A stretch of 64,000 nt of DNA from Lycorma delicatula (taxonomy: Eukaryota; Arthropoda; Insecta; Hemiptera; Fulgoridae), in the NCBI RefSeq assembly GCF_047948215.1, contig NC_134465.1, forward strand, positions 38,974,153 through 39,038,152, in the 5' to 3' direction. The translations under genes and the position numbers were made by a program. A model generated the notes under the pieces. It saw nothing but the letters and a program-made list of their open reading frames with translations. It searched no databases and had not been told where the DNA came from. This document shows positions 42,235 through 56,400 of this stretch, one piece after another. Positions within the stretch are counted from its first letter, which is position 1, and every line of letters starts with the position of its first letter.

Positions 42235-43400
42235 TCTTCAAAACACTTATCGGCACATAATGGTATAAAACAAATCTTACATCTATATCGAGTCTGTTTT
42301 TTCATTTTCTTTTGAGCGCATTTCTGACACTTAAGATAGTAAGCCGTTTTACAGTTCCAACCTTCAGGGATTGGAATATCCTCTTGAAAATATATTTCAT
42401 CACCTTCAACAGAAAGTAATGTTGTTAAATTATCTTTCTTAGGTCTTGGTTTAAGTTGGCTTAATAACTGTTTACCATTAGTTACACATTCTGGTAGATG
42501 TATTCATTTTAAAATAATCATGTCTTGGAAGTCGATAAAAGGCAGTTTTGAATTCATTTTTTTCCTTAAATAAGAGGTATGCATTATATACTGTAACATC
42601 AAGCAAATAAAACATAACTTTTTTATACCAGCTACTGGTTTTTCTTGGATACGAATAATATAATGTCATTTGATCACATCAATCAATCCCAGACATGTTT
42701 TGATTATAAGAAACTATTTCTGCTTGTTGAAGTTGTTTTTTGCCTTAACGATTTTCTGCTTCAGTCATCTTCGGATGGTGTCCAGTTGCAATACATTATT
42801 GCATTTAGAGATGTAAATATTGGCTTTCCTCAGCCATATATGATCATTTTTTTTTATATTATGTCTTATCACTACTGGTGGATTTCCCTTTCTTTTCGTA
42901 ATGTTCCTGTTAAATGTGTTTTTTCCCGTAATAATTTTTCAGAGAGGCCAGTGCTGTTGTAATAATTACCAGCATAAACATGGTGACCCTTTCCTAAATA
43001 TGGTTCCATCAGCCTTAAAACAATATCGTCAACTTTTCCCCTTTCTTGGTTATTATTAGATTTGCCTTTACATATTTCTAAATTCAAAACAAAACCATTT
43101 GGTGTGCAGAGCTCATAAAACTTAATTCCATACCTTACCTATGAAATATTGATGCATTACAAGTCAGCCTTGAAAAAGCAGCAAACTTTCATCCAAAGAT
43201 AAGGATTAGCCGTAATAATATACTTCTTGGAACTTTTTAATACGCTTTTCTACTAATATATTCACTTTGCAACATCTGCAACTTGAATCAAAATCAGGAA
43301 AACGAAATCAACTGCACTTAGCCATCTGAGAAATAAATTAGTTTATTCACAATATTACACTTGTCTTTTAAAAACTGAATTAGTTTTTTCTGAAAAATAT
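42235..43400 (-). pseudogene. PiggyBac transposase remnant
   Basis: On the minus strand, YGIKFYELCTPNGFVLNLEI (about 43130-43075), KVDDIVLRLMEPYLGKGHHV, YAGNYYNSTGLSEKLLREKT and GTLRKER represent the catalytic core. MTLYYSYPRKTSSWYKKVMF with YLLDVTVYNAYLLF (42669-42560) is the conserved piggyBac insertion-domain block. The end, CQKCAQKKMKKQTRYRCKIC, F.PLCADKCFEELH, is the C-terminal cysteine-rich finger. Stops and shifts break the gene. No TTAA-flanked terminal repeats were found. Confidence 0.85.
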
Positions 43401-43619
43401 GGAAGTGATATTTTGTCATGCTTAATATAATCACACAAAACAATTAAATTATCATTTGAAGTGTCTGCAAATTCTTGACTTTTAAAATAAATAGTGAAAG
43501 GAGGAATTTATCCTGTTGGTTGTTCATCTTGTAGCACAAATGAATAATTTTCAGTAAAGTCATGTAATGTGAAAATGATTCTATCTATAAATGATAAAAT
43601 GATTCTTAGGTTCAATTAC

Positions 43620-44110
43620 AGTTTTTACATTTTTTTAAGAAGTTTGACGGCTGAGAAGTAATGAATGATGAACGAGAATTGATAATTTTTCAATAAACGT
43701 TCTGTTATACTCTACTGATTCTAAGCTTAAACATTCAGTTGATATCCACTGATTAAAAGCTGTTTTGTCCACAGAATTTTTAACAAATATGGAATCTAAA
43801 ATGTTTTTTAAATTGTCAGAATCTGGACTACTCTTACTCTCAACAAGATTTCCACAAATTTCTTGAGGTGGATAACAAATAATTTGTGCCATACAGTGTT
43901 TATAAGAAGTTAAATGATTGCTGCACTCTTCTGTTAAAGAATTTAATTTACATCCTTCAAACATTAATTTCACGTTCTGATGGATAACAGATACATACAC
44001 TATGAGTTCTGCTGCCACCTACTAAAACATAATTTTTAGGATGTAAAGCAGCAAAGGTAGAAAACCCAATTTTAATACCTGTATGAGTTTCTTTAAACTG
44101 CTGATGTATC
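43620..44110 (-). pseudogene. Fragment of an unnamed multicopy insect protein
   Basis: The main open part (44018-43635) reads VSVIHQNVKLMFEGCKLNSL, TEECSNHLTSYKHCMAQIIC, LKNILDSIFVKNSVDKTAFN and QWISTECLSLESVEYN. Upstream, in another frame, is KIGFSTFAALHPKNYVLVGG. I recognise this arrangement from repeated uncharacterised arthropod/cnidarian proteins; the function is unknown. It lies directly upstream of, and in line with, the piggyBac remnant on the same strand, so the two may belong to one composite element. Confidence 0.6.
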
Positions 44111-44537
44111 TCTCAGATTAGCCAGTACTAGTCTTTTTTGAACTTTAATGTTTCACTTAAACTTGAAGGTGGTTTCACTTAAATCAGATGATGTAAGTTT
44201 AAGTTGTGTAATGCTAAGCAAAAAATACTGTATCAGAATCAAGTCACCTGTCATATCATGTAATCGGTAGTTCCTGAGAATTCATTTTGCACTTTTTTAA
44301 TGTTGCAACTTCTAGAAGAGTAAAAATTGTTATTTTAAGACTTTATTTTTATTTGTTGTACAATTAAATTTTTCTTTCAACTGTACTGTAAATTTTTCTT
44401 TCATTAAATTTATCAGGTTCAACTTGAGATGACGCCTCAGAGTTTTTAATAGCCAGCTAGATTAAATATTTTTTCCCTGATTGACAACTTCATTTTTGCA
44501 ATCTTTTTTGACAGAATATGTTTTCTCTTGCAATCCT

Positions 44538-44717
44538 TTAGTTTTTACAGGCGATTTCTGTACTCACTAGACCCTTGTTGAGCCTGTCTAATCCATAATT
44601 CATTTCATCATAAAGGGCTTCTTCATCATCAACAGCTTCTTCTTCTGAAGCTTTATTACTAACCGAGGCAAAATCTTGAAACAGATTACAACATTTATTA
44701 TTGTAAAAAGTTGCCAT
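44538..44717 (-). other. Small acidic open frame, possible N-terminal piece of the element below it
   Basis: 59 codons: MATFYNNKCCNLFQDFASVS then KASEEEAVDDEEALYDEMNY. It starts just upstream of the unnamed protein and piggyBac remnants on the same strand, and acidic N-termini are common in piggyBac transposases. No firm identification. Confidence 0.3.
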
Positions 44718-45207
44718 ACTTCAAAAGATACCTAACCTTAAAAAAATCTGTAACTAACCACAACAACACTTAGCAATCAATAAACAAACATTGAATATTT
44801 TGACTTCAGGGCAGGCATATTTATATAATGTTCATGCTTTCTTACATCATGTTATTTCACAAATAAATTATTTAAATAAATAAAATATTTTAGGTCATAT
44901 TTAATATTGTTTACAGTAAAACAATGTCTGCGTCCATGACAATGACTAAACTGATTGTATAGTAAGCTTCAATACAATTTGTCTTTCAATTTGTATTAAT
45001 TACACTGAGTCATTGCATTACATCATCATTGGTCATTTAACTGAGTTGAAATATACATTTCTTATTACTAGACAAAAAAAATGAGCAACATATTTTTGCA
45101 AGACATTTTATTTGATTTTGCAAGTTCAGCTAACAAAAATTTAAGTATTTACTACCTCAAAACCCCACCAAAAGATTTTTTGTTAAAACATTGACACACA
45201 TTTTATT

Positions 45208-45440
45208 TGTTTTCTCTTGGTTCCAATTCAGTCCCAGTTTCAAATTTGCATAGCTATTTTACAATATAATGAATAAAATATATTTTTCAAAAAAAAAATG
45301 AAGACTTTTCATAATAAAATTGAAATAAAGATTTATGTAAATATTGACTTGTAGTATATCAAATGAAAAAGCATCAAATAAGCTTTAAAAAAGTCAAACT
45401 TTATCATTCTACCTTGATAAATAACAAAGTTGTGTCAACC
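45208..45440 (-). repeat. Dispersed repeat, copy 2 (inverted partner at 40407)
   Basis: Reverse-complement relation to 40407-40643. The two copies bracket the R1, unnamed-protein and piggyBac remnants, so they may be either independent repeat copies or subterminal repeats of a large composite. Confidence 0.6.
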
Positions 45441-45842
45441 TAACACTATTGCTGCAAGTAAAAATTTGCTATTTTCCAGCAAATTTGAAGGGCTCTACAA
45501 ACAAAATGGTTAATGATAGAGATCTGAAATTCAGTATTTCCTCATAACTCTATCAAAATTTAATTCATATCAAATTTCATGAAAATCCCAGTCGGTTGGG
45601 TTGTGAATGGCTATCCACCTTGTTGATTTGACATGGAATGACCCATTACCTACATAAGCACCTACAAGTTTTTAATCTGTAAGAAAACTGGAAATTTTTT
45701 CGCTGAAGAAAAGTTTTTTAAGTTCATTTAAGAATTGAATAGTTTACTATGAAGGAAATGACTGGTTTGTGTTGTGAATAATTATATATAAAAAATATGG
45801 ATATTTTATGGGAAATAAGGTGAAGATAAAAAAATTATAACA

Positions 45843-45848
45843 TTTATT
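45843..45848 (-). terminator. Poly(A) signal AATAAA for the FASTKD1-like gene
   Basis: A canonical hexamer on the gene strand, 24 bases after the stop codon, implying a very short 3' UTR. Confidence 0.6.
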
Positions 45849-45871
45849 TACTTAAAAATACTAGTTATTCA

Positions 45872-46088
45872 TTATGTTTGGTTTACATTGCTGTTTTTAA
45901 TTAAATCACATAAATAATTCTGTTTAGCTTTTGGTTCAGTCATATACATAGAATTCCATACAGTCTTACCGATCATTATAACTCTATATCCTAATATTTC
46001 TAAATGTCTTTTTTTCATCTGTAATGGTCCTTTAAGCCTTCTAACTCCCATAGTGAAATCAGCTTCAGTGGTAAGAATTATTGCCAAC
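45872..46088 (-). CDS. FASTKD1: FASTKD1-like terminal exon (RAP domain and stop)
   Basis: 217 nt after an ATCAAAG acceptor. It encodes LAIILTTEADFTMGVRRLKG, PLQMKKRHLEILGYRVIMIG, KTVWNSMYMTEPKAKQNYLC and DLIKNSNVNQT, then the stop. RLKG....KKRHLE.LGYRV......WN is the RAP (RNA-binding abundant in apicomplexans) domain signature. Confidence 0.93.
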
Positions 46089-49000
46089 CTTTGATTACAA
46101 ATAAAACAAAAAATGGTAAATTAATTTTTAATAAATAATATAATTAAAGTACTTTGTTACCTATCAGGCAGAATCAAATATAAGCATAACTCACATAAGT
46201 TTTAAGATATGTGTTTTTTACATTAATTGGCCTGTTAGTAATCAACAGCACATTTGATCACTACTTTGCAAAGAGAAGTCAGAGGAAAGAATACATTATA
46301 TTATATTATGCTAATAATATATTATAATATACTTTAAAAAACTATACTCTTCTGATGAGCATTATGCACATCGTTGTCTATAAAATTTTATTGTTTATTC
46401 TTAATTAATTCTAATGCAGAGTATTTTTCAATGGTATGAAATTGTCATTAATTTCAAATTTTGCTAATATTGTCATATATTTTCCCGATCCTACTATTTG
46501 CTCGACTCTCAGAATCTTAATAATTGAGCAAAACTAGACCCTCGAGTATTTTTTTGTTACATCCTCTTTTCGGTTTATTTTTATTATACATCTATAGTAC
46601 ATTATGGATATTGTAGGTACATTTTTATCAATAATTTACTTTATAAAAATAGATTTAAAAATAATATTATAAGTAATTTCTACAAATTATATAATTTTTA
46701 ATTATTAAAACTATACTACCACTTTTCAAAGATCTTTCATCGATCTTTGAAAAGAATTCCATAATCCTATGGAACGAACATAGTTTGAAAGCAACATTCT
46801 CTTTCATAATTGAAATGAGAAACTATTAATTCCTCTTGCTTACGCGGTACAATCAAGGTGAATCAGTATGAAAAATATTTTTGAAAGATAAATGGTATTT
46901 TATTATTTTATTAGGAATCAGTAAGGCAAAAATCAAAGAAGGAATATTTTTCGCACAACAGATATATAAGCTAATGAAGGATCAAGAGTTTGAATGAATA
47001 TGAGAAAGCAGCATGGGTGTGTATCAAAATATTGTATCATTCCTGGGCAAAAAGAAGGCTGAGAACTTTGTAGAATCGGTGAGTGAACTTTTTGACAACT
47101 ATAAAAAAACTGGAAAAAATATGTCTAAAAATATATATTTGCATTAATATATGGATATTTTCTCTAACCTTGGCAAAGTGTGTGATGGGCACAGAGAATG
47201 CTTTTAACAAGACATATCAATGATGGAAACACACACTACCAAGGAAAATGGAGCTGGAAATATATGCTTGTCGATTATTGCTCATATAGGAGAAAACTAA
47301 AATTAAAAAGAAAATCCAGGTTTTCTTTAAAACTGAGTTAAAAAAACCCTGATGATCATTCAATTCTGATTTGAAAATTTGAAATTAGTGCAAAAATATA
47401 CTATAAGACATATCTTACTGATTTTTTTTGTAGACCAGTGTCTACAAGAGAGGTTGGAATGGAATATGCCCCAAGCAGCAGATAAATGATACCCCAAGCA
47501 GTATACTAACACAAACAAATAAAAATAAAAGTTTTTATATAATAATAACACTTACTTTGAATACTCATCGATTTCTCTTTTATGTGGCACTAAATTATAA
47601 TTATTATCGAAACACAACTGAAAATCTGTGAACAAATTTAAAAAAAATTAAACATTTTAAATTTATACAAGCACAATTTCACGCTGCATGTAAATTTTCA
47701 TTAAATTAAAAGCAAACCAGTAATTTGTTTGGGTGATCAATACCCAATACCCCGTTGCCTCTTATACAATAGAATTTTATGGTTCCAAATTTCAGTGGAA
47801 GGAGATAAGATTCAAATAATTCCACACCAGTGATATTAACAATGTAAAAAATCAAATATCTAGAATATTTTAGAATTTGTTTGTATCAAATTAATGTGTT
47901 TAATTTTTTCTATTCATTTAATTTTTTTTAAAACAGTTGCTTGCAAGTAATTAATTATTTCTGTAGAAGCTTAAGTAAGTAATTTATTTAATATTTCTTC
48001 CTGAAACATTCTGCAAACTTTTTCTTATCAAATATTAGTTCATTCTATGAGAACAACTGGTTACAAGACAAAGATGTCTAAATTATGATAAATAATTTAC
48101 ATTTATACACATGTGCAAATGTTTAAATAAATCTGTCAAAACTGAATCAATGACAGCGTCACTGTTTTCATTTAATATTATCACTGCTAAATAATAATAC
48201 AAAACAATGTCTGAAACTTTCTTTTACATAATCTTAAAAACTCTATATTTGCCAACATTCTGATATCTTTTCAAAAACAAACTGTTAAATTTATTTTTTA
48301 GAGTAAGTGTGGAATCTATCAATTTAATTATTTATTTGGTTCACATGATCAGAATCTCTATTTTGGCTTTGTATGTTTTTGCGATCAGTTTTTTAAAATA
48401 GCTTTTCATTCAAGATGATCCTAGTTTTCTCAATTTGATTTTTATAAGAAACCTTAAACATAGCTTGACTCAAGAAAAAGTCTCCAGGACATCTGTATCT
48501 GGATTGTTCTATAGGCTAAATTAAAGTCAATTTATAGAACAGAAAAAAATAACAATGATGTCAGAGGGCAGTTACAGACTGCTGATAGTACTTATTTTTG
48601 TGCGTCTATGCAATCACAGACTCCTGGAAAGAAAATTATAATAATGGCAGTTTATGACAAATGATAGTGAAAATATTAAAATCTGCATGTACTTAGCAGT
48701 AAATCTATAATGTCTGTCACTTTACTTATTGAATAACTTTTATACTTTTGCTTATTTAAATATTTTTCTTTAATGACAACTAAGAGTGATTAGCATTTCT
48801 ACGTTTAAAAATGTAATAAATAAAATCTTATCACTTAAGCAGGGATTTAATTTTAGGCTCTGTGGAAATATCAGGAACATTAGACAGCACAGCTGTTAGC
48901 TTTATTAGAAGGTATCTGGTTTTAATGTGCTTAAAACTAACAGAATAGATAAGTAATATAATTTAATTTAAAAAGAAAATTAAACCTGCACTAGTTTTAA

Positions 49001-52000
49001 AATATTACTGATACAGATCTTCTAACCAGTATATGCCTAAAAAAATCTCACTGACCAAACACTATACCAGAGTTGTTTAGAACACTTTCAGCCTGATACA
49101 GCAAGGGCACAAATATGATCAAATGACTATAATATTTGTCAAGTATGATCCTTTAGATGATGCACTGCAAAGTTTCAGGTGCGTACGTTTAGTTGCTTGG
49201 TGGCAATCAAGTAAAGCAAACTAGTTTTAACATTTTTTGAAAAATAGTTAAATTTGAAATTCGAGCTGTTCCAAACTATGTTGTTTTAAAAGGTTTTACC
49301 TTGAGACATACAAAAAGAGGTAGTTTCCACTTTAAATGATTTTTCCTCTTCGTTTTTAATGGAAAAAAAATTGGGTTGCTAAATGAATGTATTGGGTCAT
49401 ACATTCATTCAAGATAATGAATTTTCTGAATGCCAAAAAATCACTACACCGGACAAAATTGTTACAAAAATCCATAATGCCATATTAAATGGTTGCTGAC
49501 TTAAAATACTTGAGCTTGCTGACATTGAAATATTTTAATAGGTGTCACGTTCATTAACAGCTGACTGAAAACACATTTGATTGGATACTTCTAGAAGACT
49601 TATTAAAAACACTTACTTATTTAAAAGCAATTCTGCTGAGTTTCTTTGGTGTTTTATAACAGTAGACAAAACATGGGTTCTTCACCATTACATGCCAGAG
49701 ACCAAACAGTGGGTGTAAGCAGGTGAAAGGGCACTGTAGAAAGTGAAAATGGTTCTATCTGCAGGGAAAGTAATGACTAGTTTTTAGATTACCGGTGCAG
49801 CACTTAAAGACTAAGTGCCTGAGACTATAGCAAGTGGTATGATGCCTGCAAAAAGGCATCACCATCAATGGGGAATATTTCAATTTACTACTACTAGATC
49901 GAATAAAGTTGCTGTTCACCCTACATGTCTACAATTGGACAAAAAGAAAGTATTCTTTCATTTTGATAATGAGCCTGCACACACACACACACACACACAC
50001 ACACGACTTTGATTGATGTTACAAAACTCCATGACCTATGTACGCTTTGAAGTGGTTTTACATGCACCATATTTGCCTGATTCAGTCCCAGTGATTATTT
50101 CCTCTTTGAAAGCTGGAAGAAATCGTTGCTGGATGAAAATTTACTTAAAATGACGAGGTCAAAGCTGAGACAACCATTAATTTTGCTTCTGTAGTTACTT
50201 TTCTAAGTTAGTACTTTTAATACAATTCATTATACTGAATTGTATTATACTGAAGGTATTAAAAGGTTGGAAAGTCAGTCTAAATTTATTGAAAGCAAAA
50301 TGACTTATGTTAAAAAATAAAAAACATTCTGAGAAATCTTGTTTGTTTTTATCAGGCTGAGAACTTTCCAAACTAATTTAATAATTTAGGAAAAACTTTA
50401 TCTAATAGTACACTAGCTGCTTAGCTTAAACTTGAATTTGTTTCCTGAAAATTTTATAATTTAATGTTGAATTTAATACTACATGTTCACAGCTTTGTCC
50501 TTATTTTGAAGTTTAATTAATATAATAGTACTACTATTAATTTTATGAAGTGTAATAAAAATGTTTCAAAGTACTGATCATTTATAACTGAAAAATTGAT
50601 ATATTATACTACATATAGAATTCAGGTAGAGAATTCTTTTATTAAAATTTTGAGCGATACTGACTGTTACAGTTTTCAACCAATAATAAATAACAAAAGT
50701 AACTAGAGTAGTGAACCTACTAACAAGTAGTATGTTCTCGTATATTTATAGGAACTGGATTTTTAAACAAACATTTATCCTTGCTTCAGATTCTTCAATT
50801 TTCTTCAGGATGCTATTTATAACAACACATAAAAATATATACATTTTTTAAATGAATAATTTCCCATAAAATCTCAAAGCTTATAAATGGGAATACAGAA
50901 AGGAAATTTTTTAGTGTATAAAAACATTATGCCTGACTGCAATTTTAAACTGGGGCCTTCTGGATGAAAGGTAATATAATGAAAGTAAGGTTTAATAAAT
51001 AACTGATTGAATTTTATTGCAGTACTTTATTATTGTACTATTTTTTTTTTTTTTTTTTAATGTAATCTGCATTAAAAACATGTTCACAGTTTTATGTTAA
51101 TGATGATTTTATTAGTTATTAGTTTAATGAAAAAATTACATTACTCCTGGATGGAAAAGAGTAAAACAATTGCTCAGAAAACAAAACTGTGTCTGTTGCT
51201 TTCAGCCAAACAGTGCTAAAACAAGACGTAGTAAAACTAAGCATGTTTTTGTTTTATGCAAACAAATTAAGGATCTGGCCCTCTTAACAACAGAAACAGC
51301 TACTGTTTCTTTAAAAAAAATAACTCCTTTATAAGCAGTCATCCACAAATGACAAATTATCTGATTTGTAGGTAAATGAGGTACGCATCATCTGTAAATG
51401 AGGTACACTGATCTTTTCCAGTCAGTTTATATGAATTAATTCAGGAAAAAATCAGTGAATTGGGTTGCTACAAAGATTGGATTCAATGAAGCGATTCAAT
51501 TACCTATGCCTTGTTAAAAGAAACCCATGCCATTAAGAAAGATTAATTTTTTGAAAACAACACCCTCTGATTCTTTCACAGAATCTGAACAAGTAAATTG
51601 GTCGTGCCATGATCACATTTGAAAATTCTAAACAATTAGAGCTGCAGTTCCCATCAGTTTCTTAATTTAAATAATTTCTGTGAAGTCATTACTCTTATTA
51701 CAAAGTACTTGTCACATAACTCATTTAAAAGTAACTTATCTTTTCTGTTTCTTATCTGTTTCCTTCATCCACTAATAATATGTAATAAAGATGGCACACA
51801 AAGCCAAAGAAAGACTGGTAAAATTTGTGTGGATTAGACCTAGATTATGTTTATGTGAAATCATAACACAGGGGCCATAATGATTTGTGGCCCTTGTGTT
51901 CGCTTATCTATATGTGATTTTTATCTCTGGGAGATATTTAATAGGAAAAATGTACAACACAAACTCCATTCTACATACAATCAAAAAAAATTACAACAGC

Positions 52001-53392
52001 TACATAGACTTCATACCAAAGAACAAAGATGCATAGATGTACACAGAGCTCACTTCAAACATACATAATAAAAAGTAGAGGTAATTATACTTATATTTCT
52101 GTAGATTAAAAAATTAATGGAAACATCAAGATTTCAACATATTCCATTCACAGTAACATATTTGCTCTAGCAAAGCCTATGAAATTAATCAGGGAGCAAG
52201 TCATTTTTAAATGAATTGCCTGTATTTGTGTGGAACTTACATTTGTGACATATTTTATACAGTTTATTTTGATTTACAATAATTTAATTTACTTTAATTT
52301 ATTTTATAAATCTCAGAGGATCTATAAAGTTAGATGCAGAAAAATAATTGCATTACTTTTTGCATGAATTGACAAGCATCTACTTTCAGTTTTTTTCTTT
52401 AACTTTAAGAAAAATAATCTATTCAGTTAAATGTTGTTACATAAATAAAAAAGAGAATGTACTTGTAAAAATTAATTACAATTACCTATGTTATGCCCGT
52501 ACGATGACTGGACATTCCGTTGAATTAATTTATGGTCCTTTAATAAAGCAACTAATGTTTCATAAATATCATGATGAAACTGTGTTCTTACTTTTGGATC
52601 TGTAAAAAATTAAAAAAAAACATTAAAAAGTAAAATCTGATACGAACAACTTTAAAACAAAAATTTATCCATACATACATTGTATATGTTTATATACGTA
52701 AACCTTATAATTTGAAAGGACTTTTGATTATAGGGTAAGATAATCTTACTTCAATTTATATATTTAGTAGAAATTTTATCAGTTCAATTTTAGCAACACA
52801 TAAGGTAATACATTTAAAAAGATACATCTTAAACGGTCTTTCCCTTGATCCACCCAAGCAAATCCTGGGGTAGTCCTTTTTTTTATAAAAAGTATATCTA
52901 CCCATTCCTTTGTGATTAATAATGTATTATTAGATAATGATCACAGTAAAATATTTGCTTATTTATATATTTTTTCTGCAGTAACTGATAATTGTTTAGC
53001 GACTGAATTACCAACTAAGTTTAGATTTTAAATAATATTTTTGTATATGGTTTTTGAGCATTTTCTTGTTATCCAATTAATATCAATAAGTATTTAACAT
53101 GACTTTTATTCATACAAAACTGATAAATAGATATACATACACATAACTGTACAAATACAAAAAAAAAATCCTTGTAAATTAAATAGCTAAATCACAAGTA
53201 ATCTCTAATCTCATACCAAATAATTTTTATTTTTCTCACTATTTCAGAAATGATACTAATTTTAATATTGCTATCTACAAAAAACCCATGGTTTAATGCT
53301 GTGACTTTAAATAAATTGTACAATAATAATGAAAGGATCTTCTAATAAAATGATATAGAGATTAATTGTAAATATTTTATTTCTTTTTAAGT

Positions 53393-53435
<43 letters not shown>

Positions 53436-56400
53436 AAATATTAATCATAAAAAACGCACAGTACATTTACAAATACTGTTCATTAAAAATATTTATAACA
53501 CATTTCCTTCAAGATAAATTCATTTTGCAAGTTTAAATAAAGCTTTAGAAGCATTCCTGGAACCCATTCTTAGAAACATTCATAAAAAATTGTCATCTTT
53601 CTATCACTTTTCTTTTGGATATGATTTCAAGCAAGGAAACTAGTAAAAAATCAGCTTGTGTGATGTCAGGAAAGTATAATGAATCCTCTGGAAATATAAC
53701 CTTGTATTGTACCAAATTACTTGGTACAACAAAAGTACAAAGTAACTACTGTAACGTATTTGTAACAAAAGTACCAAGCACTAATCTGTGCAATCAATTT
53801 GCTGCGCTGTTGGTGCAGTCATACATAAAAATCCAAATGCTTGTTTTTCACTTTTCAGAATGTTTCCTTCTGAATTCATTTGTTATATAACTAAAGATAT
53901 GTAAGCATTTTCTTCTTTCATGCTTTGGTTTCTGAAATGGATTGTTGTGAATTTTTTTAGAGGATTAATAGAAAATATGGGTTCTGGTCATTAACCTAGG
54001 TTGAGCGTTGGCTTTGGTCAAAGGCCAGTAAAAGGCTTTGGTGAGGGAACAGATGCCAAATAGGTTAACTTTGTTAAGAAATACTTCAGTTAATGCCTAT
54101 TGTTGTTTCTAAATGAAACAGAACCTTTTATTAAAATATTTCATCAGCTTTGCCCACAAATTCTATTTCCATGAGTCCACGACTTAACCCTCTCCTGGGC
54201 AATGCACGGGATAGGCATTACAGATTAAGTAACCGAAATGAACAAAGAAATAATCAAAAAGAAAAGAACTGGCAATATTGATGGGATAGTGCTGGTACTG
54301 AAGAGGGGGCTTGGAGGATGATTGTTGAGGAGGCCAAAGCCCACAGACAGCTATAGTACAAACAAAATTAAATATAATTTTTGTGTATATATAAAACCCT
54401 TTGCAGAGCAATTTCATTTCATATACTAACTAAATCAGCACTGTTGCAATTCACTAAATTACACAGTGTAGTTAAGTTAAGCAACTTAACACACTATAAA
54501 AAATTATGATAATTTTAAAATCATTAAAAATAATTTTTTCTTATAATAAAATTTTTTTCTTATAATTAAAATTTCTTTAATAAAATTTAATTTTTTTATA
54601 ATAAAATTTAAAAAGGGCAGTGGATTTTTAAATCCACTGTCCTTAAGAAAAAAATTTCATAGATTTTTTTTACCAGACCAGTAATTAAATTATCCGTAAA
54701 TGAATAACCCAAATATGTATATTATGTAAATAGTAACCCAAATGTAAAGTATTTTTACAAAATGATTTTTTGTAAAAATTGATTGAGTATAAATTTTGTC
54801 TACAACTTGTAAAATTTTCGAGTAACAGTAAAAAAAATAAAAATAAAAATGTATGAAATTAATTTCTTTAAAACTTTTCTTCTCAGATCCTTAATTACAA
54901 GGTTTATTGAAAATTTTCACATTAAGAAACTCTCTTTAACCGGTGGTTAGGAGAGGGTTAGAAATATAAAATCTAAAAACATCATAATTGTTACTATTTA
55001 TTACATACTATTAAACAAACTCAAAAATAATTAATTTTGTAAGCTGCAAAGAAATACTGGAATATTTTCACTTAAAATCAAAAGTTTTGAGATATTTGCT
55101 GCATTTTACACAGATCTCCTTCCTCTCAACTCTATTCAACTGAGCTCACCAAAATCTCAGTAAGTGCATAGAACTAAAAATGAACAACAAAATATCAATG
55201 GCTCTTATTATTTTGTAATTCACTCTCTATTCTTGCTGCCATAACTACAGAATTTTATTTCTTGTTTTAGTTCCAGTACTCTGAAATTTTTATAATTCTC
55301 TTTAATTTTTCAATATAAGTAACAATATTTTTCTTCTGCTTCTAGTAATGTACATTCCTTAGCCTTAATATTTTATTCATTACATTCCTTTACACCACTA
55401 TAAATTACTTTTGTTTCATTCTAATTATTTTGAAACTGAATTTCTCTTTAGCTAAACCATACATAACAATGAACATTCAATTCTTTTAAGTTTCTTAAAT
55501 AAAACAACCTTTTTAAAACTTTAATTTTTGGTTTCAGTTTCAGTTATAAAGAGCACAGATTTTATTTTTTTTTAACCAGAATACAATCAGTGATTCTTAA
55601 AACTTTATTTTCTTCCCTCGCATAGTCACTTTACTCTAAAAGTTTTCTTTTAATTTATTTTCGGTTTTTTCAATATTCCAGTTAAACAAAAGTGGTGATC
55701 GAGTACATTTATCTCACCCATTTTATAATTTCAAGTAGCCTTTCTTTGTCTTCTGTTATCATAGCTACCTGCACCTTGTATAGACTAAAAAAGTTCTAAT
55801 TCATTATATCTTAACCTGATAAAAAGTATAATACTTTATTTTATTCCATATTATGAAAAACTTTCTCAAAATTTAGAAATGTCATCATCTATGCAATTTT
55901 TTTTCTAGACCTGTCTTAATACTGTAACTTAATAAAAAAAAACCCACTACTTAATGTATTACATTATTGCTGCTAAGCACCAAATAATTAAATAAACATA
56001 AAAAAAACAAATAATTTCTTCCTACTTAATAAGAAACTAAAATGGCTCATTAAAAACGCATATTAGGATGAAACAAAGAAGAATTTGTTATAAAAATAAC
56101 TAAAAAACACAAATTAACATGAAGGGTTACTCAAAAAAGCAAAAACCACAAAATACAAATGAGTTCTTCATTGGAATTTTTGACACAGAAGGTGATGAAT
56201 TTGTCAATTTTATACTCACAGACATGAAACATGGAAATGTTATACAGCCATAAAAGACAAAATTGTAATTGCCTGAATAGTAAATCTAACAATGAAGAAA
56301 CCACAAAAGCGTGCAAAAATTAAAAGCCATGAACATATGGCAAAGATCTGATGTCTCATTGACTGATTCCAAGCTACAAACAACAATTACTGAATAAGTC

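Noticed and set aside
46728..46760. Hairpin as a possible transcription terminator
   Set aside because: This is a eukaryotic intron, so a bacterial-type terminator makes no sense; I kept it only as a palindrome.
47050..47075. Second mariner end (GGCTGAGAACTTT, like the right end at 50355)
   Set aside because: An isolated short match with no partner or TA-flanked structure. It falls within the decayed unnamed protein reading and is probably chance.
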